Part shown: piece by piece, positions 34,958 to 42,729 of the stretch
Numbering within the stretch: the stretch's first letter is position 1
How the letters are laid out: each line of letters starts with the position of its first letter
Assembly: GCF_050611725.1 (NCBI RefSeq)
Contig: NZ_JBODJB010000001.1
Span: 992,001-1,056,000 of the forward strand
Length of the DNA: 64,000 nucleotides
Source of the DNA: Ferruginibacter sp050611725
GTDB taxonomy: Bacteria > Bacteroidota > Bacteroidia > Chitinophagales > Chitinophagaceae
Direction of reading: 5' to 3'
Made by a program: the position numbers and the translations under genes
Notes under the pieces: generated by a model
The model's input: only the letters and a program-made list of their open reading frames with translations
Database searches by the model: none
Told to the model about the DNA's origin: nothing

Positions 34958-35407
34958 TCAATATCCGATTTTGCGTATTATCGAATTTAGTGTTTTATCA
35001 ACTTTATGTTTCTTTAACTGGCATTCCCAAACATTGATTACTTTCCATTTCATTTTTTTCAACTGCATAATCTTTTCCTTATCCCTTCTTACATTATTAC
35101 TAAATTTATTTTCCCAAAATTGCTTATTCTGTTTAGGTAATTTATAGTTACAATACGTACATCTATGCCAAAAGCATCCATTTATAAAAACTGCAACTTT
35201 TCGTGAAATAAAGCAAACGTCTGGCTTTCCTGGAATCTTCTTTGGATGAATTCTATATCCCCTTATTCCATTTTTCCAAAGTAACGTTCGCAAAAGCAAC
35301 TCGGGCTTTGTATCTTTTCCTTTGTTGTTGCTCATGACTTTTGATACATTCTCACTTGAAGGAGTGGGAGATCTTTTATCCCTTACATATTTCTTTTTAT
35401 CTGCCAT
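34958..35407 (-). CDS. vsr: Very short patch repair endonuclease (Vsr)
   Basis: 149 residues from the ATG at 35407. Vsr nicks DNA 5' of T in T:G mismatches that arise when 5-methylcytosine deaminates. Family blocks are MSNNKGKDTKPELLLRTLLW, GYRIHPKKIPGKPDVCFISR, AVFINGCFWHRCTYC and KWKVINVWECQLKK. The Asp of GKPDVCF is the catalytic acid and the Cys/His cluster binds zinc. Its presence beside a C5 methyltransferase is the usual pairing. It overlaps the upstream unknown gene by 11 bp. Confidence 0.95.
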   Translation of the reverse strand: MADKKKYVRDKRSPTPSSENVSKVMSNNKGKDTKPELLLRTLLWKNGIRGYRIHPKKIPGKPDVCFISRKVAVFINGCFWHRCTYCNYKLPKQNKQFWENKFSNNVRRDKEKIMQLKKMKWKVINVWECQLKKHKVDKTLNSIIRKIGY

Positions 35408-36143
35408 TTGGAACAAAACGAAAAGCTGCTTTACCAATCTCAATTCCCCAAGGAAACATTCTAGCTGCAAAATAACCTATAGGCATAGCACCTCCTAACA
35501 ATTCTGTTTGAAATTCTTCCTTTCGAATTATCCTGCTAAACCAACGGTCTCCTCTGTTAGCCTCTTCGCATAATACAAGGCCAGCAAAAGTTAATGCAAG
35601 AATTCTCGCTGGTATTAATCCTTGTTTAGTTGATAATGGTTGATAAGAGGAATTATTGAAGTCAGGTAAATGCTTATTAACAATAAGAATTACTTCATTG
35701 ACTAAAGATTGTAACGTAGGAGGAGTAAAGCCATGATGAGTTGTGTCACTAGATAAAGTCGAAACATCAGGTATATTGCCGAGTATATTGAATGAAATGT
35801 CTTGAAATAGTGGTGTCAAATCAAAATTCCTAGTTCCGGCCCATTCTATCAATTTATCAACAATTTCTAAATGCAATGGCGCATTTACGATATTATGTTG
35901 GGGATTTTGTAGCTCTAAAAACAAAGAATGTTGGTGTATTTGATGTGTGTCGCAAAGACCGCTAGTTCTGTTTCGTCTTATGGCTGTAGTACAAGCTGAA
36001 AACCGACAAGCGTTACTACTCTTGTCATAATTTAGTTTATTATTATTTAAATGAAACCGAGTGCCGGGGGCAACCAAATCTCTGATGATAATCTGCCATT
36101 GAGAATTGGGGTCAGTAATAGATGCAGTTGGAATTGTAGGCAT
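35397..36143 (-). CDS. Unrecognised protein coupled to Vsr
   Basis: 248 residues; I do not recognise the family. It starts MPTIPTASITDPNSQWQIII. A possible small zinc site is visible near the N terminus: C46-x4-C51-x12-C64-x2-H67, with further His at 70 and 72 (ACRFSACTTAIRRNRTSGLC). A middle region with ILNIPDVSTLSS-like hydrophobic stretches leads to a helical C terminus (GLIPARILALTFAGLVLCEE) that may pack as a bundle. Its 3' end overlaps the vsr start by 11 bp, so it is probably translated together with vsr. It could be an accessory to the R-M system; this is inference. Confidence 0.7.
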   Translation of the reverse strand: MPTIPTASITDPNSQWQIIIRDLVAPGTRFHLNNNKLNYDKSSNACRFSACTTAIRRNRTSGLCDTHQIHQHSLFLELQNPQHNIVNAPLHLEIVDKLIEWAGTRNFDLTPLFQDISFNILGNIPDVSTLSSDTTHHGFTPPTLQSLVNEVILIVNKHLPDFNNSSYQPLSTKQGLIPARILALTFAGLVLCEEANRGDRWFSRIIRKEEFQTELLGGAMPIGYFAARMFPWGIEIGKAAFRFVPNGR

Positions 36144-36433
36144 ATTAAGTAAAGTGTCGTTTTAATTATTTTAGTTTGTCCAGCAAAGTAAAGTAAAAGA
36201 TGAATTTTAATACTGCCGCCGATAGGGTTGCCGATAACGAGCAGGGCTTTATGCAGGTTGGGAATTAGGATTCCGTCTGCCGATAACCGCTGCTGATTGA
36301 AAATATGTTGATGAAGTTAAGTACAAAAGCTGATAGATTTTCGTCTGCTGGAACTGATGCTGGGATTTGCACTTAGCTGATGTTACAAGGTCAAGCCCAA
36401 CTTGCATAAAACCCAATGTTGCCTGCAGTTTTG
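36144..36433. repeat. Intergenic element with distant inverted arms
   Basis: The arms gggctttatgcaggttggg (36244-36262) and cccaacttgcataaaaccc (36396-36414) pair in 17 of 19 positions, the two exceptions being G-T compatible. They are 133 bp apart. The string tgccgataac occurs twice in and beside the left arm (36229 and 36278). No coding sequence is supported in the gap. Confidence 0.6.
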
Positions 36434-37411
36434 CTAAGAAAATGTTTCATTTGATTTTACTATGTAAGCAATTTCTTTTCCTGAAAATTTATTCTCTGAT
36501 TCCATTAATTCAATTTCCTGATTATATACATTAAACAGTCTCTCGACTAGCTTTTTAGGTTCTGTAAATAGTTCAATAATCCCAACACATATTGTTTGAA
36601 AAAAACCATAAGTATATTTTAGATTATGAAGCTGTAAATCCTTTTCATATTCTGAAAGCAAATATTCCAGTTCATCTTCTATTTCGGAAATTGATTTATT
36701 AGAGCTAGCTACATTATTAATCCAATTTTTTAAGGCAAGAAATTTATTCCTGCTACTCTCATCACTTTTATACTCTATTATGTGCTCCCAACTTACATCG
36801 GCTGATGGCAAAGGCATTCTATTTAAAACTATTCTATGTACTTCTTGCTTTTTCGTATCAGAACCCTTTTTGAAAGAATTAATTGACGATAGTAGCGGAA
36901 TACATGTTGCACTATCTTTTTTAAGTGAATAATATATCGAATTCAGTCTTATTTCTCTTTCCATCCATTCTAATGCGTCAACTTTATTTTTCTCATACGA
37001 TTGACGAATTGTATCTAACTTACTTTCTATTAGCTTTCTATTGTATTCATTTACACCTCCTCTTAAATATGCCTCATATATTAGTGTATTCATGAATTGC
37101 TTTGGGGCTTCTTTTGATTTTTCAATCGCCTTTTTCAATGATTTATCAATAGATTCATTTGAGATTTCGCTGTGGTGAACTGGTTTCACTAAATAATTTT
37201 TGTCCATTAATATTTTGAATCGACAATACCTTTCATAATATCCAGGCAAATCCCAAAGGTCTGATAAGTAGGCAAAGTCAATTTCAAAGAGAGGTAAGCA
37301 AACTTTGTCAAACAATAATAAATTTCTCTTTAATTCTCTTTCAAAAGGGGTAAAAAGTTCATCAGGCAATATTGCGGAGATAGAAGTTTGGAATACTATT
37401 AATTCAGCCAT
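36434..37411 (-). CDS. Unrecognised protein A of a two-gene pair
   Basis: 325 residues beginning MAELIVFQTSISAILPDELF; no family recognised with certainty. It is helical, acidic/basic mixed, without signal peptide or TM helix. A segment MPLPSADVSWEHIIEYKSDE then SRNKFLALKNWINNVASS resembles a pattern (Pro-rich turn, W-E-x-I-x-E-[YF]-[KR], later LR/LK-x-W) that I have seen in uncharacterised bacterial proteins near mobile DNA. The gene lies 21 bp downstream of the next unknown gene and is probably co-transcribed with it. Being next to an R-M operon suggests a defence or stress role. Confidence 0.65.
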   Translation of the reverse strand: MAELIVFQTSISAILPDELFTPFERELKRNLLLFDKVCLPLFEIDFAYLSDLWDLPGYYERYCRFKILMDKNYLVKPVHHSEISNESIDKSLKKAIEKSKEAPKQFMNTLIYEAYLRGGVNEYNRKLIESKLDTIRQSYEKNKVDALEWMEREIRLNSIYYSLKKDSATCIPLLSSINSFKKGSDTKKQEVHRIVLNRMPLPSADVSWEHIIEYKSDESSRNKFLALKNWINNVASSNKSISEIEDELEYLLSEYEKDLQLHNLKYTYGFFQTICVGIIELFTEPKKLVERLFNVYNQEIELMESENKFSGKEIAYIVKSNETFS

Positions 37412-37432
37412 AACAAGTGGAATTTATAATAT

Positions 37433-38176
37433 CTATTTTAATAGCTTGACGATTTCACTCAATAGCAAATCAATAGCTTGGGAATAATTTACTTGCTGCT
37501 CAAGTGGTGTATCTTCCTTATTAGAAATATGGGTATGAAGATAAAGGTCTGCGATTTTTCTAGAAGAATTGTCTAGCGTATGCATTGTATCCTTAAAGCT
37601 TTTCGGGCCATAATTATTCGCAACTTCTGAAAAGGATTTTTTGCTAAATATTGGTGGTATATGGTCAAGTAAAGCTCTGACCAATATTATTGTTGCGATG
37701 AAACATCTGTCGCTAAATGTGTGATTGATTTCGTCACAAAGTTTAATTACTCTTTTAAGGTCAAAACTTGAATTATTAATTGAGCGTAAATCGTCAATCC
37801 TTATTTTGTTCACATATGGATATTCAACAGTAACAGCTTGCTTTCTTTCTGCTGCGAATTTTCTTATAAAATCATTCGTAACATCATTAAAAAGCTTTGC
37901 AAGTGTATGTGGTTTAAAAAAAACATATTCGCCAGCAAAATAGCCTTCTTTCAAAGCTTCTTGACTAGCATTTATTTTGGTATGGTAGTCATCGGGATGG
38001 TCGTAAGCAAAGACACGAAACTCTTGAATTTCTTTTAAGTCATATTTGCGACCTGAATAAAAGAAGCTGTCCAGTCTATCTTCGAAAGCAGAAGCGATAG
38101 TTTCAGTGTCTTCCTTACTCAAACGCTGAATTGTATAATATGTCTTTGGTAACTGTATGCAAACTGTGTATGTCAT
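37433..38176 (-). CDS. Unrecognised protein B of a two-gene pair, possible HEPN-like helical domain
   Basis: 247 residues from the ATG at 38176; an upstream extension to 38224 is rejected because it overlaps a -7 motif. The N-terminal half is mixed alpha/beta. The C-terminal half is helical and contains an R-x4-H motif (R167-ALLD-H172 in ATIILVRALLDHIPPIFS) followed by KSFKDTMHTLDNSSRKIADL and YLHTHI. R-x(4-6)-H is the HEPN RNase signature, but the residue after Arg is Ala rather than a polar one, so the assignment is weak. It is first of the pair with 36434-37411. Confidence 0.65.
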   Translation of the reverse strand: MTYTVCIQLPKTYYTIQRLSKEDTETIASAFEDRLDSFFYSGRKYDLKEIQEFRVFAYDHPDDYHTKINASQEALKEGYFAGEYVFFKPHTLAKLFNDVTNDFIRKFAAERKQAVTVEYPYVNKIRIDDLRSINNSSFDLKRVIKLCDEINHTFSDRCFIATIILVRALLDHIPPIFSKKSFSEVANNYGPKSFKDTMHTLDNSSRKIADLYLHTHISNKEDTPLEQQVNYSQAIDLLLSEIVKLLK

Positions 38177-38195
38177 AATAAAATTGCAGGCAACA

Positions 38196-38203
38196 CAAAT
38201 ATA
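38196..38203 (-). promoter_or_regulatory. Candidate -7 element for the unknown gene pair
   Basis: TATATTTG on the minus strand, an exact TAnnTTTG match, 19 bp before the ATG at 38176. No -33 element is obvious. Confidence 0.4.
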
Positions 38204-38377
38204 TATGATATTAGACGCTATCATAGATTTTTTTGAAGTTGAAAATCAACGTTTTAGTATTATACTTTTTGTATTGTCGTTGCGGCAATACAGTTTGCCT
38301 TTTATTTTTTTGTTTGCATTAGCTAATTTAAATAATCAATTTAAATTTTTACATGGCCTGCAAATTTTATAACCACA

Positions 38378-38609
38378 ACTACAGGTTTAGTAGCCCCTCT
38401 TACTATTTCAGTAAGTCTACCTACAAACTCAATAACCATACCTACAAGATAAGTAGCTACCACCTACTAAATCAGTACCTCTACCTACTATTTCAGTAGG
38501 TCTACCTACTAATTCAGTAACTCCACCTACTAAACTAGTGCCACCACCTACAAAATCAGTAGGTACACCTACTAAAACAGTAGGTCTTCCTACAACTAAA
38601 GTAGCAGGC
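38378..38609. repeat. Tandem array of eleven 21-bp units, each partly palindromic
   Basis: The best units read cctactatttcagtaggtct plus a. Within a unit, CCTACT and AGTAGG are reverse complements. The last seven units (463-609 of this kilobase) are in exact 21-bp register; the unit at 38441-38462 has 22 bp. Because 21 is divisible by three, both strands give heptapeptide repeats (PTKSVGL on plus, VGRPTxL on minus). Confidence 0.85.
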
Positions 38610-38611
38610 AT

Positions 38612-38643
38612 AAAAAAGGATAGAGTTTTTGCTCTATCCTTTT
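38612..38643 (-). terminator. Rho-independent terminator after the 159-residue hypothetical gene
   Basis: A 12-bp stem aaaaggatagag/ctctatcctttt (38614-38625 and 38632-38643) with a 6-nt loop and T-runs on both sides. It lies 17 bp after the stop at 38660, reading minus, and separates that gene from the tandem array. Confidence 0.85.
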
Positions 38644-38659
38644 AATTGTTCTTGCCTTT

Positions 38660-39139
38660 TTACTCAGTTGGTGTCGGCGTATCGGTAGCAGATTTGCCAA
38701 ACCTGGCATTGTAACTATCTATCTCACCCATGGCAGCATCCAAAGCAGTATTACCGCTACGGGAGGTTTGCAGGTAACCGTTATAACGATCGTACAATGC
38801 CATCAGGTCAATACCAACTGCGGTTTGGGTATCTTCCATCATTTCCATTAACTGTTTAATAGCTTGTAAGGCCTGCCCGCCATCTTCATAAGCTTTTAAC
38901 AATGTTGCCATTTCCTGAGGGTCTTCGTTGCGTGGCAAACTGTTAATGTGTTGTGTGGCAATTTTGCTGATTAGCCTTACCATACCTTCTCTGCCTTCTG
39001 CCATAGTACGGCTCCCTTTTCTTTGCTCATCGGTAAGGGGTACATGAAAGGGCGTTAGTTGTTGAATGGAGTTGTTGGTAGCTGTTGCAATGTTTGTAGA
39101 TACAGCTGCTGTTAGTGGGTTGGAAATTAATTTGTTCAT
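38660..39139 (-). CDS. Hypothetical protein, Bacteroidota-restricted type
   Basis: 159 residues, not recognised. It begins MNKLISNPLTAAVSTNIATA and contains PLTDEQRKGSRTMAEGREGM and a helical core (LLKAYEDGGQALQAIKQLME). It ends in a Thr/Pro-rich tail (SATDTPTPTE). There is no signal peptide or TM helix. It is a single gene with its own terminator. The TPTPT tail recalls the Pro-Thr repeats encoded by the tandem array just downstream. Confidence 0.6.
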   Translation of the reverse strand: MNKLISNPLTAAVSTNIATATNNSIQQLTPFHVPLTDEQRKGSRTMAEGREGMVRLISKIATQHINSLPRNEDPQEMATLLKAYEDGGQALQAIKQLMEMMEDTQTAVGIDLMALYDRYNGYLQTSRSGNTALDAAMGEIDSYNARFGKSATDTPTPTE

Positions 39140-39255
39140 ACAAAATAATTTTAATTAAAAAATAGGTTACCTATATATGACTGATTTTTTATTTATATGG
39201 TTGTAAGTATTGAAAAAAAGGAACTACATATTTTATATCTTCATTACCAAATTCC

Positions 39256-39705
39256 ATGACACTCAAACAAAAAATACACCACCACTATCTCCAACTGATA
39301 AACGAAAAGATCGATCAGCTCCAACAAGTTTTAGCAGATCTTAAAGAAAGCGGTGCCAATGAAACCAAAAGCACTGCCGGCGATAAGCATGAAACCGCTT
39401 TGGCAATGTTACAAATAGAGCAAGCAAATAAAAGAGCGCAATTACAGGAAATCGTTGCACAGAAATCTGCATTGGAAAAGATCAATCCGGCTTTATCTGC
39501 ATCGATGATTGTAAATGGTAGTCTTATTAAAACAAATAAGGGTTATTTTTTTATGAGCGTAGCATTAGGTAAAGCAACAATAGCGGGAATAAATGTTATT
39601 GCGCTTTCACCGCAGTCTCCTCTGGGAATGAAATTAATAGGATTGAAAAAAGGAGATACTGTTACGTTGAACGGCAATATTTATATTATTGAAGGTATTG
39701 ATTAA
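39256..39705 (+). CDS. Gre-like protein (GreA/GreB C-terminal domain family)
   Basis: 149 residues. The N-terminal half is a coiled coil (INEKIDQLQQVLADLKESGA, then LAMLQIEQANKRAQLQEI). The C-terminal half has the FKBP-like Gre domain ending SPQSPLGMKLIGLKKGDTVT, close to the SP-x-G-x-x-L-x-G-x-x-x-G-D pattern of GreA. A GreA-type coiled-coil tip with paired acids is not evident, so it may bind RNA polymerase without transcript cleavage. This shorter form recurs in Bacteroidota. Confidence 0.75.
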   Translation: MTLKQKIHHHYLQLINEKIDQLQQVLADLKESGANETKSTAGDKHETALAMLQIEQANKRAQLQEIVAQKSALEKINPALSASMIVNGSLIKTNKGYFFMSVALGKATIAGINVIALSPQSPLGMKLIGLKKGDTVTLNGNIYIIEGID

Positions 39706-39767
39706 TATTTTTTAACTATTTAGTAAGACAGGTATTTGTAAATTAGATCAACAATAAATCAATAGAT

Positions 39768-40238
39768 ATGAAAAATTCGTTGTGGTATAGTAGAGCAGGA
39801 ATATTTTTTGTGCTATCCATTTTTGTTTTTGTAGGAGCTTGTAAGACAGCGGCAGAGACTAAAGGTTCAAAAATTGAAAAAACATTGGTACAGAAAAAGT
39901 GGAAGCTGGATCAATTACGGAATGTTATCAATGGCAAATACGGATGTTATATTCGTGACAGCATCAATACAACCGGGGTTGATTACGATAAATTAGAATA
40001 TACTTTTAATGCAGATGGAACGGGTAAATATGTTGATGAAGTTGGTAAAAGTCATGCTGTTAAATGGAATTTTATTTCTTCGGACAAACAAACTTTGGTT
40101 TTTGCAATTGAAGGCAACAGGCCGGATATTTGGGAGACGATTGTAATAAAGGGGGAGTATTTGTACGCCACAGAAAATTTCCCTGTGAATGGTAATCCAA
40201 ACAATATGCATAGCTTTCGCTTGAAACAAGTGCCTTGA
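39768..40238 (+). CDS. Lipocalin-like hypothetical lipoprotein
   Basis: 156 residues. The signal peptide ends in the lipobox VGAC (residue 25 Cys), then AAETKGSKIEKTLVQKKWKL. The mature domain has a lipocalin-like/DUF5004-type pattern of beta strands (YTFNADGTGKYVDEVGKSHA, VKWNFISSDKQTLVFAIEG). The ligand and role are unknown. The 3' end faces the methyltransferase gene at a 5-bp distance. Confidence 0.7.
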   Translation: MKNSLWYSRAGIFFVLSIFVFVGACKTAAETKGSKIEKTLVQKKWKLDQLRNVINGKYGCYIRDSINTTGVDYDKLEYTFNADGTGKYVDEVGKSHAVKWNFISSDKQTLVFAIEGNRPDIWETIVIKGEYLYATENFPVNGNPNNMHSFRLKQVP

Positions 40239-40243
40239 AAATT

Positions 40244-41422
40244 TTATATTCCTATGGCCTTTTCTAAATAATGTTGCTGAATGCCAAAATACTTTTTAGC
40301 ATCTTTTATTTTTTGAAGAATAGTTTCTTTGTCAATGGCAGATTTGCTTTTAATACCTGTGATCATAATGTTCTTCGGTGTGTGTGCGTCAGTAATGAAT
40401 TCAAATACTTTTGTTTTGTAACCAAAATATTCTAATACCATTGCACGTATGGCGTCTGTAACCATCTCTGCTTGTCTTTCTAAAAAGATACCATGTTTAG
40501 TAATGAAATCAATGTCGTTGATCTGTTTGTATTTTTCTATCTCTCTTCTTATTTGTTTATGACAGCAAGGAGCCACAACAATTAAAGATGCATTTGCTGC
40601 AATGCCTTTTGCAATGGCATCGTCGGTGGCGGTATCACAGGCGTGGAGGGCAATTAAAACATCTATTGAATCGTTCTCATATTTTTCAATTGAACCTTCT
40701 TCAAAAAATAAATTGGTAAAATTACTTTTAGTGCTGATCTTATTGCAAAGATCAACAAGGTCTTTTCTAAACTCAACTCCGGTTACTTTAGCTTTTTTGT
40801 TTAATACATTGGTAAGATAATCGTACAAAGCAAATGTGAGATAACCTTTGCCTGAGCCCATATCTACTACATTCAACAAATCTTTTTCCGGCAACTCTTT
40901 TAAAAGAGAACTTAAAATTTCTATATAGTGATTGATCTGTTTGTATTTATCCTGTGTGGCTTTAAATACATTGCCGTTGGCATCGGTTATTTTTAATTCG
41001 GTTAAATAGGGTTTCCCTTTAGCTGTAATAGGATGATTTTTTATTTTATCATGACTGAGTGATGGCAACTCCGATTTTGAAGCAGTAATTTTTTTCAACA
41101 AATAATTTCCATTCTTTTGTTGCTCTAATATTTGATCAGACTCTGTTGTAAATAATGTTGCAAACTTAAATCCATCTTGCAAAGCAATTTGTATTTGCTC
41201 AACAGCTTCTTTAATGTCGAAATTCTTTACAATGTCTTTTGTTTTATATCTGTAGGTAAAACTTAATTTTTCTTCTGCTTTGATGATTGTTTTTTTTATG
41301 TAGATATTTTTTAAATGCTCTTCGGATCCTTTATAATTTCCAAGAGTGATTGAAACGAAAGTATTACTCGTAAGGCTTTCTTCTATCGCAACAATAAAGT
41401 CTTTTATTTTGTCAGGGAGCAT
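40244..41422 (-). CDS. Class I SAM-dependent methyltransferase (Methyltransf_32-like)
   Basis: 392 residues. The Rossmann core starts near residue 185 with motif I VVDMGSGKGYLTFALYDYL, then VTGVEFRKDLVDLCN, DVLIALHACDTATDDAIAKG and LIVVAPCCHKQIRREI. The HACDTATD and APCCH blocks are typical of the Methyltransf_32/METTL25-like group, whose substrates are largely unknown (some act on ribosomal protein or RNA). The N-terminal third is a separate alpha/beta domain. Confidence 0.83.
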   Translation of the reverse strand: MLPDKIKDFIVAIEESLTSNTFVSITLGNYKGSEEHLKNIYIKKTIIKAEEKLSFTYRYKTKDIVKNFDIKEAVEQIQIALQDGFKFATLFTTESDQILEQQKNGNYLLKKITASKSELPSLSHDKIKNHPITAKGKPYLTELKITDANGNVFKATQDKYKQINHYIEILSSLLKELPEKDLLNVVDMGSGKGYLTFALYDYLTNVLNKKAKVTGVEFRKDLVDLCNKISTKSNFTNLFFEEGSIEKYENDSIDVLIALHACDTATDDAIAKGIAANASLIVVAPCCHKQIRREIEKYKQINDIDFITKHGIFLERQAEMVTDAIRAMVLEYFGYKTKVFEFITDAHTPKNIMITGIKSKSAIDKETILQKIKDAKKYFGIQQHYLEKAIGI

Positions 41423-41596
41423 TTTTATAAAGCGTTAGTGTGCAAATTACTTAATTGTACAGAAGAATTGAGGAAGTATTGCATTTTCAATGAAGAAAGG
41501 TTATCTTACCGAAACAAGTGATCCTTCCCCCATACTACTCTTTAGCATCCACATTCTATCAAACCATTTTTATTCATCATTAAACCTATATTAAGT

Positions 41597-42139
41597 ATGA
41601 AAAAATTAATGCTAATTGTTATTGCAGCAATTTTTGCAACAGGATGCAACAATACCACCACTGCAACAAAAGAAGATGCAAAAGAGTCTTCTTCAACAGA
41701 AAAAATTGATTATGCGTATTTGCCGGCAAATCATGAACCCGATTATTGGGAAAGAGGGGATCAAAAAAACATTGCTATTGTATTAAAATCATTAAAGGGC
41801 TTTGAAAATAAAAATGTTGAACAAGCAATTGAGCCCTTTGCCGATAGTGTACTTTGGCAGGTTGGGGGTGTAGATGCAAAGTTATCAAGAGACTCTTTGA
41901 AGTCGATGATGACAAATGATTTAAAAAATATTGCATCTGTAAAGATCGTGATGAATGATTATGAGTCTGTTATTTCTAAAGATAAGAAACTGGAGTATGT
42001 GTCTTTATGGTACAAGCAAATCACCACCGATGCAAAGGGAAAAGTTGATTCTATGATCTGTATGGATGATGCTAAAATAGTGAAAGGAAAAATTGTTGAA
42101 CTGGAAGAAAAAGTAAGGCCGTTAGGTCCAAGAAAATAA
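41597..42139 (+). CDS. SnoaL/NTF2-like lipoprotein
   Basis: 180 residues with a lipoprotein signal (MKKLMLIVIAAIFATGC). The mature part looks like an NTF2/SnoaL fold: KGFENKNVEQAIEPFADSVLW, DAKLSRDSLKSMM, then VSLWYKQITTDAKGKVDSM. The function is unknown. A terminator follows at 42154-42186 that also serves the opposing RNA-binding protein gene. Confidence 0.72.
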   Translation: MKKLMLIVIAAIFATGCNNTTTATKEDAKESSSTEKIDYAYLPANHEPDYWERGDQKNIAIVLKSLKGFENKNVEQAIEPFADSVLWQVGGVDAKLSRDSLKSMMTNDLKNIASVKIVMNDYESVISKDKKLEYVSLWYKQITTDAKGKVDSMICMDDAKIVKGKIVELEEKVRPLGPRK

Positions 42140-42153
42140 TCGGTATTTACAAT

Positions 42154-42186
42154 AAAAAAAGTGTCGAATTGTTTCGACACTTTTTT
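42154..42186 (+). terminator. Bidirectional terminator between the SnoaL-like and RRM genes
   Basis: A 14-bp stem aaaaaagtgtcgaa/ttcgacactttttt (42155-42168 and 42173-42186) with a 4-nt loop and A/T runs on both sides. It can stop transcription from either direction. Confidence 0.85.
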
Positions 42187-42201
42187 ATTAATAGTATGAT
42201 C

Positions 42202-42651
42202 TTATCTGCTATAACCACCACCACCTCTGTCATTTCCACCACCACGGTATCCGCCTCCATTCCCTCTATCTCCTCCGCCACGGTATCCGCCGCCTCTATC
42301 ATTTCCACCCCCACGGTACCCACCACCGGAACCACCTCTGTCATTTCCTCCACGATATCCGCCACCGCCTGAAGGAGGTCTGCTGCTTCCTCCGCTGCTT
42401 CCACCACCCGGACGATCTTCAGCTTGTTTTACTACAAGAGGTTTTTTACCTAAAGAGATATCATTGAGTAATTCGATCGCTTCTTTTCCATCCTCATCAT
42501 TTTTCATTTCCACAAAGCCAAACCCTTTACTTGTTCCAGTGTCTCTGTCCATCGCTACTTTGGCAGAAACTACTTCTCCGCATTTTTCAAATATTTCCAT
42601 TAATTCTGCGTCATCCAAATCATAAGGGAGGCCGGCTACAAAAAGTTTCAT
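42202..42651 (-). CDS. RRM RNA-binding protein with glycine/arginine-rich tail
   Basis: 149 residues. The RRM (1-80) has RNP2 LFVAGL at 3-8 and RNP1 KGFGFVEM at 42-49, starting MKLFVAGLPYDLDDAELMEI. Residues 82-149 are an RGG-type low-complexity tail of repeated GYRGGGNDRGG units, encoded by a repetitive DNA stretch. Such proteins probably act as RNA chaperones or in translation under cold or stress; the direct targets are unknown. It lies 78 bp after leuB on the same strand. Confidence 0.93.
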   Translation of the reverse strand: MKLFVAGLPYDLDDAELMEIFEKCGEVVSAKVAMDRDTGTSKGFGFVEMKNDEDGKEAIELLNDISLGKKPLVVKQAEDRPGGGSSGGSSRPPSGGGGYRGGNDRGGSGGGYRGGGNDRGGGYRGGGDRGNGGGYRGGGNDRGGGGYSR

Positions 42652-42729
42652 AAAGTGTGTTTTGGTAATAAATGTTGCCGTGGTTAAAAAACCTCAGCAT
42701 TTCGCTTTCTTAAATATAGTACATAAAAT

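Larger units (their letters stand above)
38177..38659. other. 483-bp region: promoter, tandem array and terminator
   Basis: From left to right: a -7 motif for the unknown pair (38196-38203), AT-rich DNA to about 38375, an 11-unit 21-bp tandem array (38378-38609) and a terminator hairpin (38612-38643). The short frames that cross the array on both strands are not accepted as genes. Confidence 0.6.

Noticed and set aside
36144..36433. Bona fide integron cassette array
   Set aside because: Only one imperfect pair of arms was found, without clear RYYYAAC/GTTRRRY boxes and without an integrase in the window; recorded only as an inverted repeat.
38378..38609. Possible CRISPR array
   Set aside because: The units are contiguous 21-bp repeats with no unique spacers of similar size and no cas genes are nearby, so it is a tandem repeat.
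38429..38611. Possible 60-residue coding frame (VGRPT repeats) on the minus strand
   Set aside because: Its ATG lies in the T-run of a terminator, one repeat unit has 22 bp and breaks the register, and the plus strand is equally open; no independent coding evidence.
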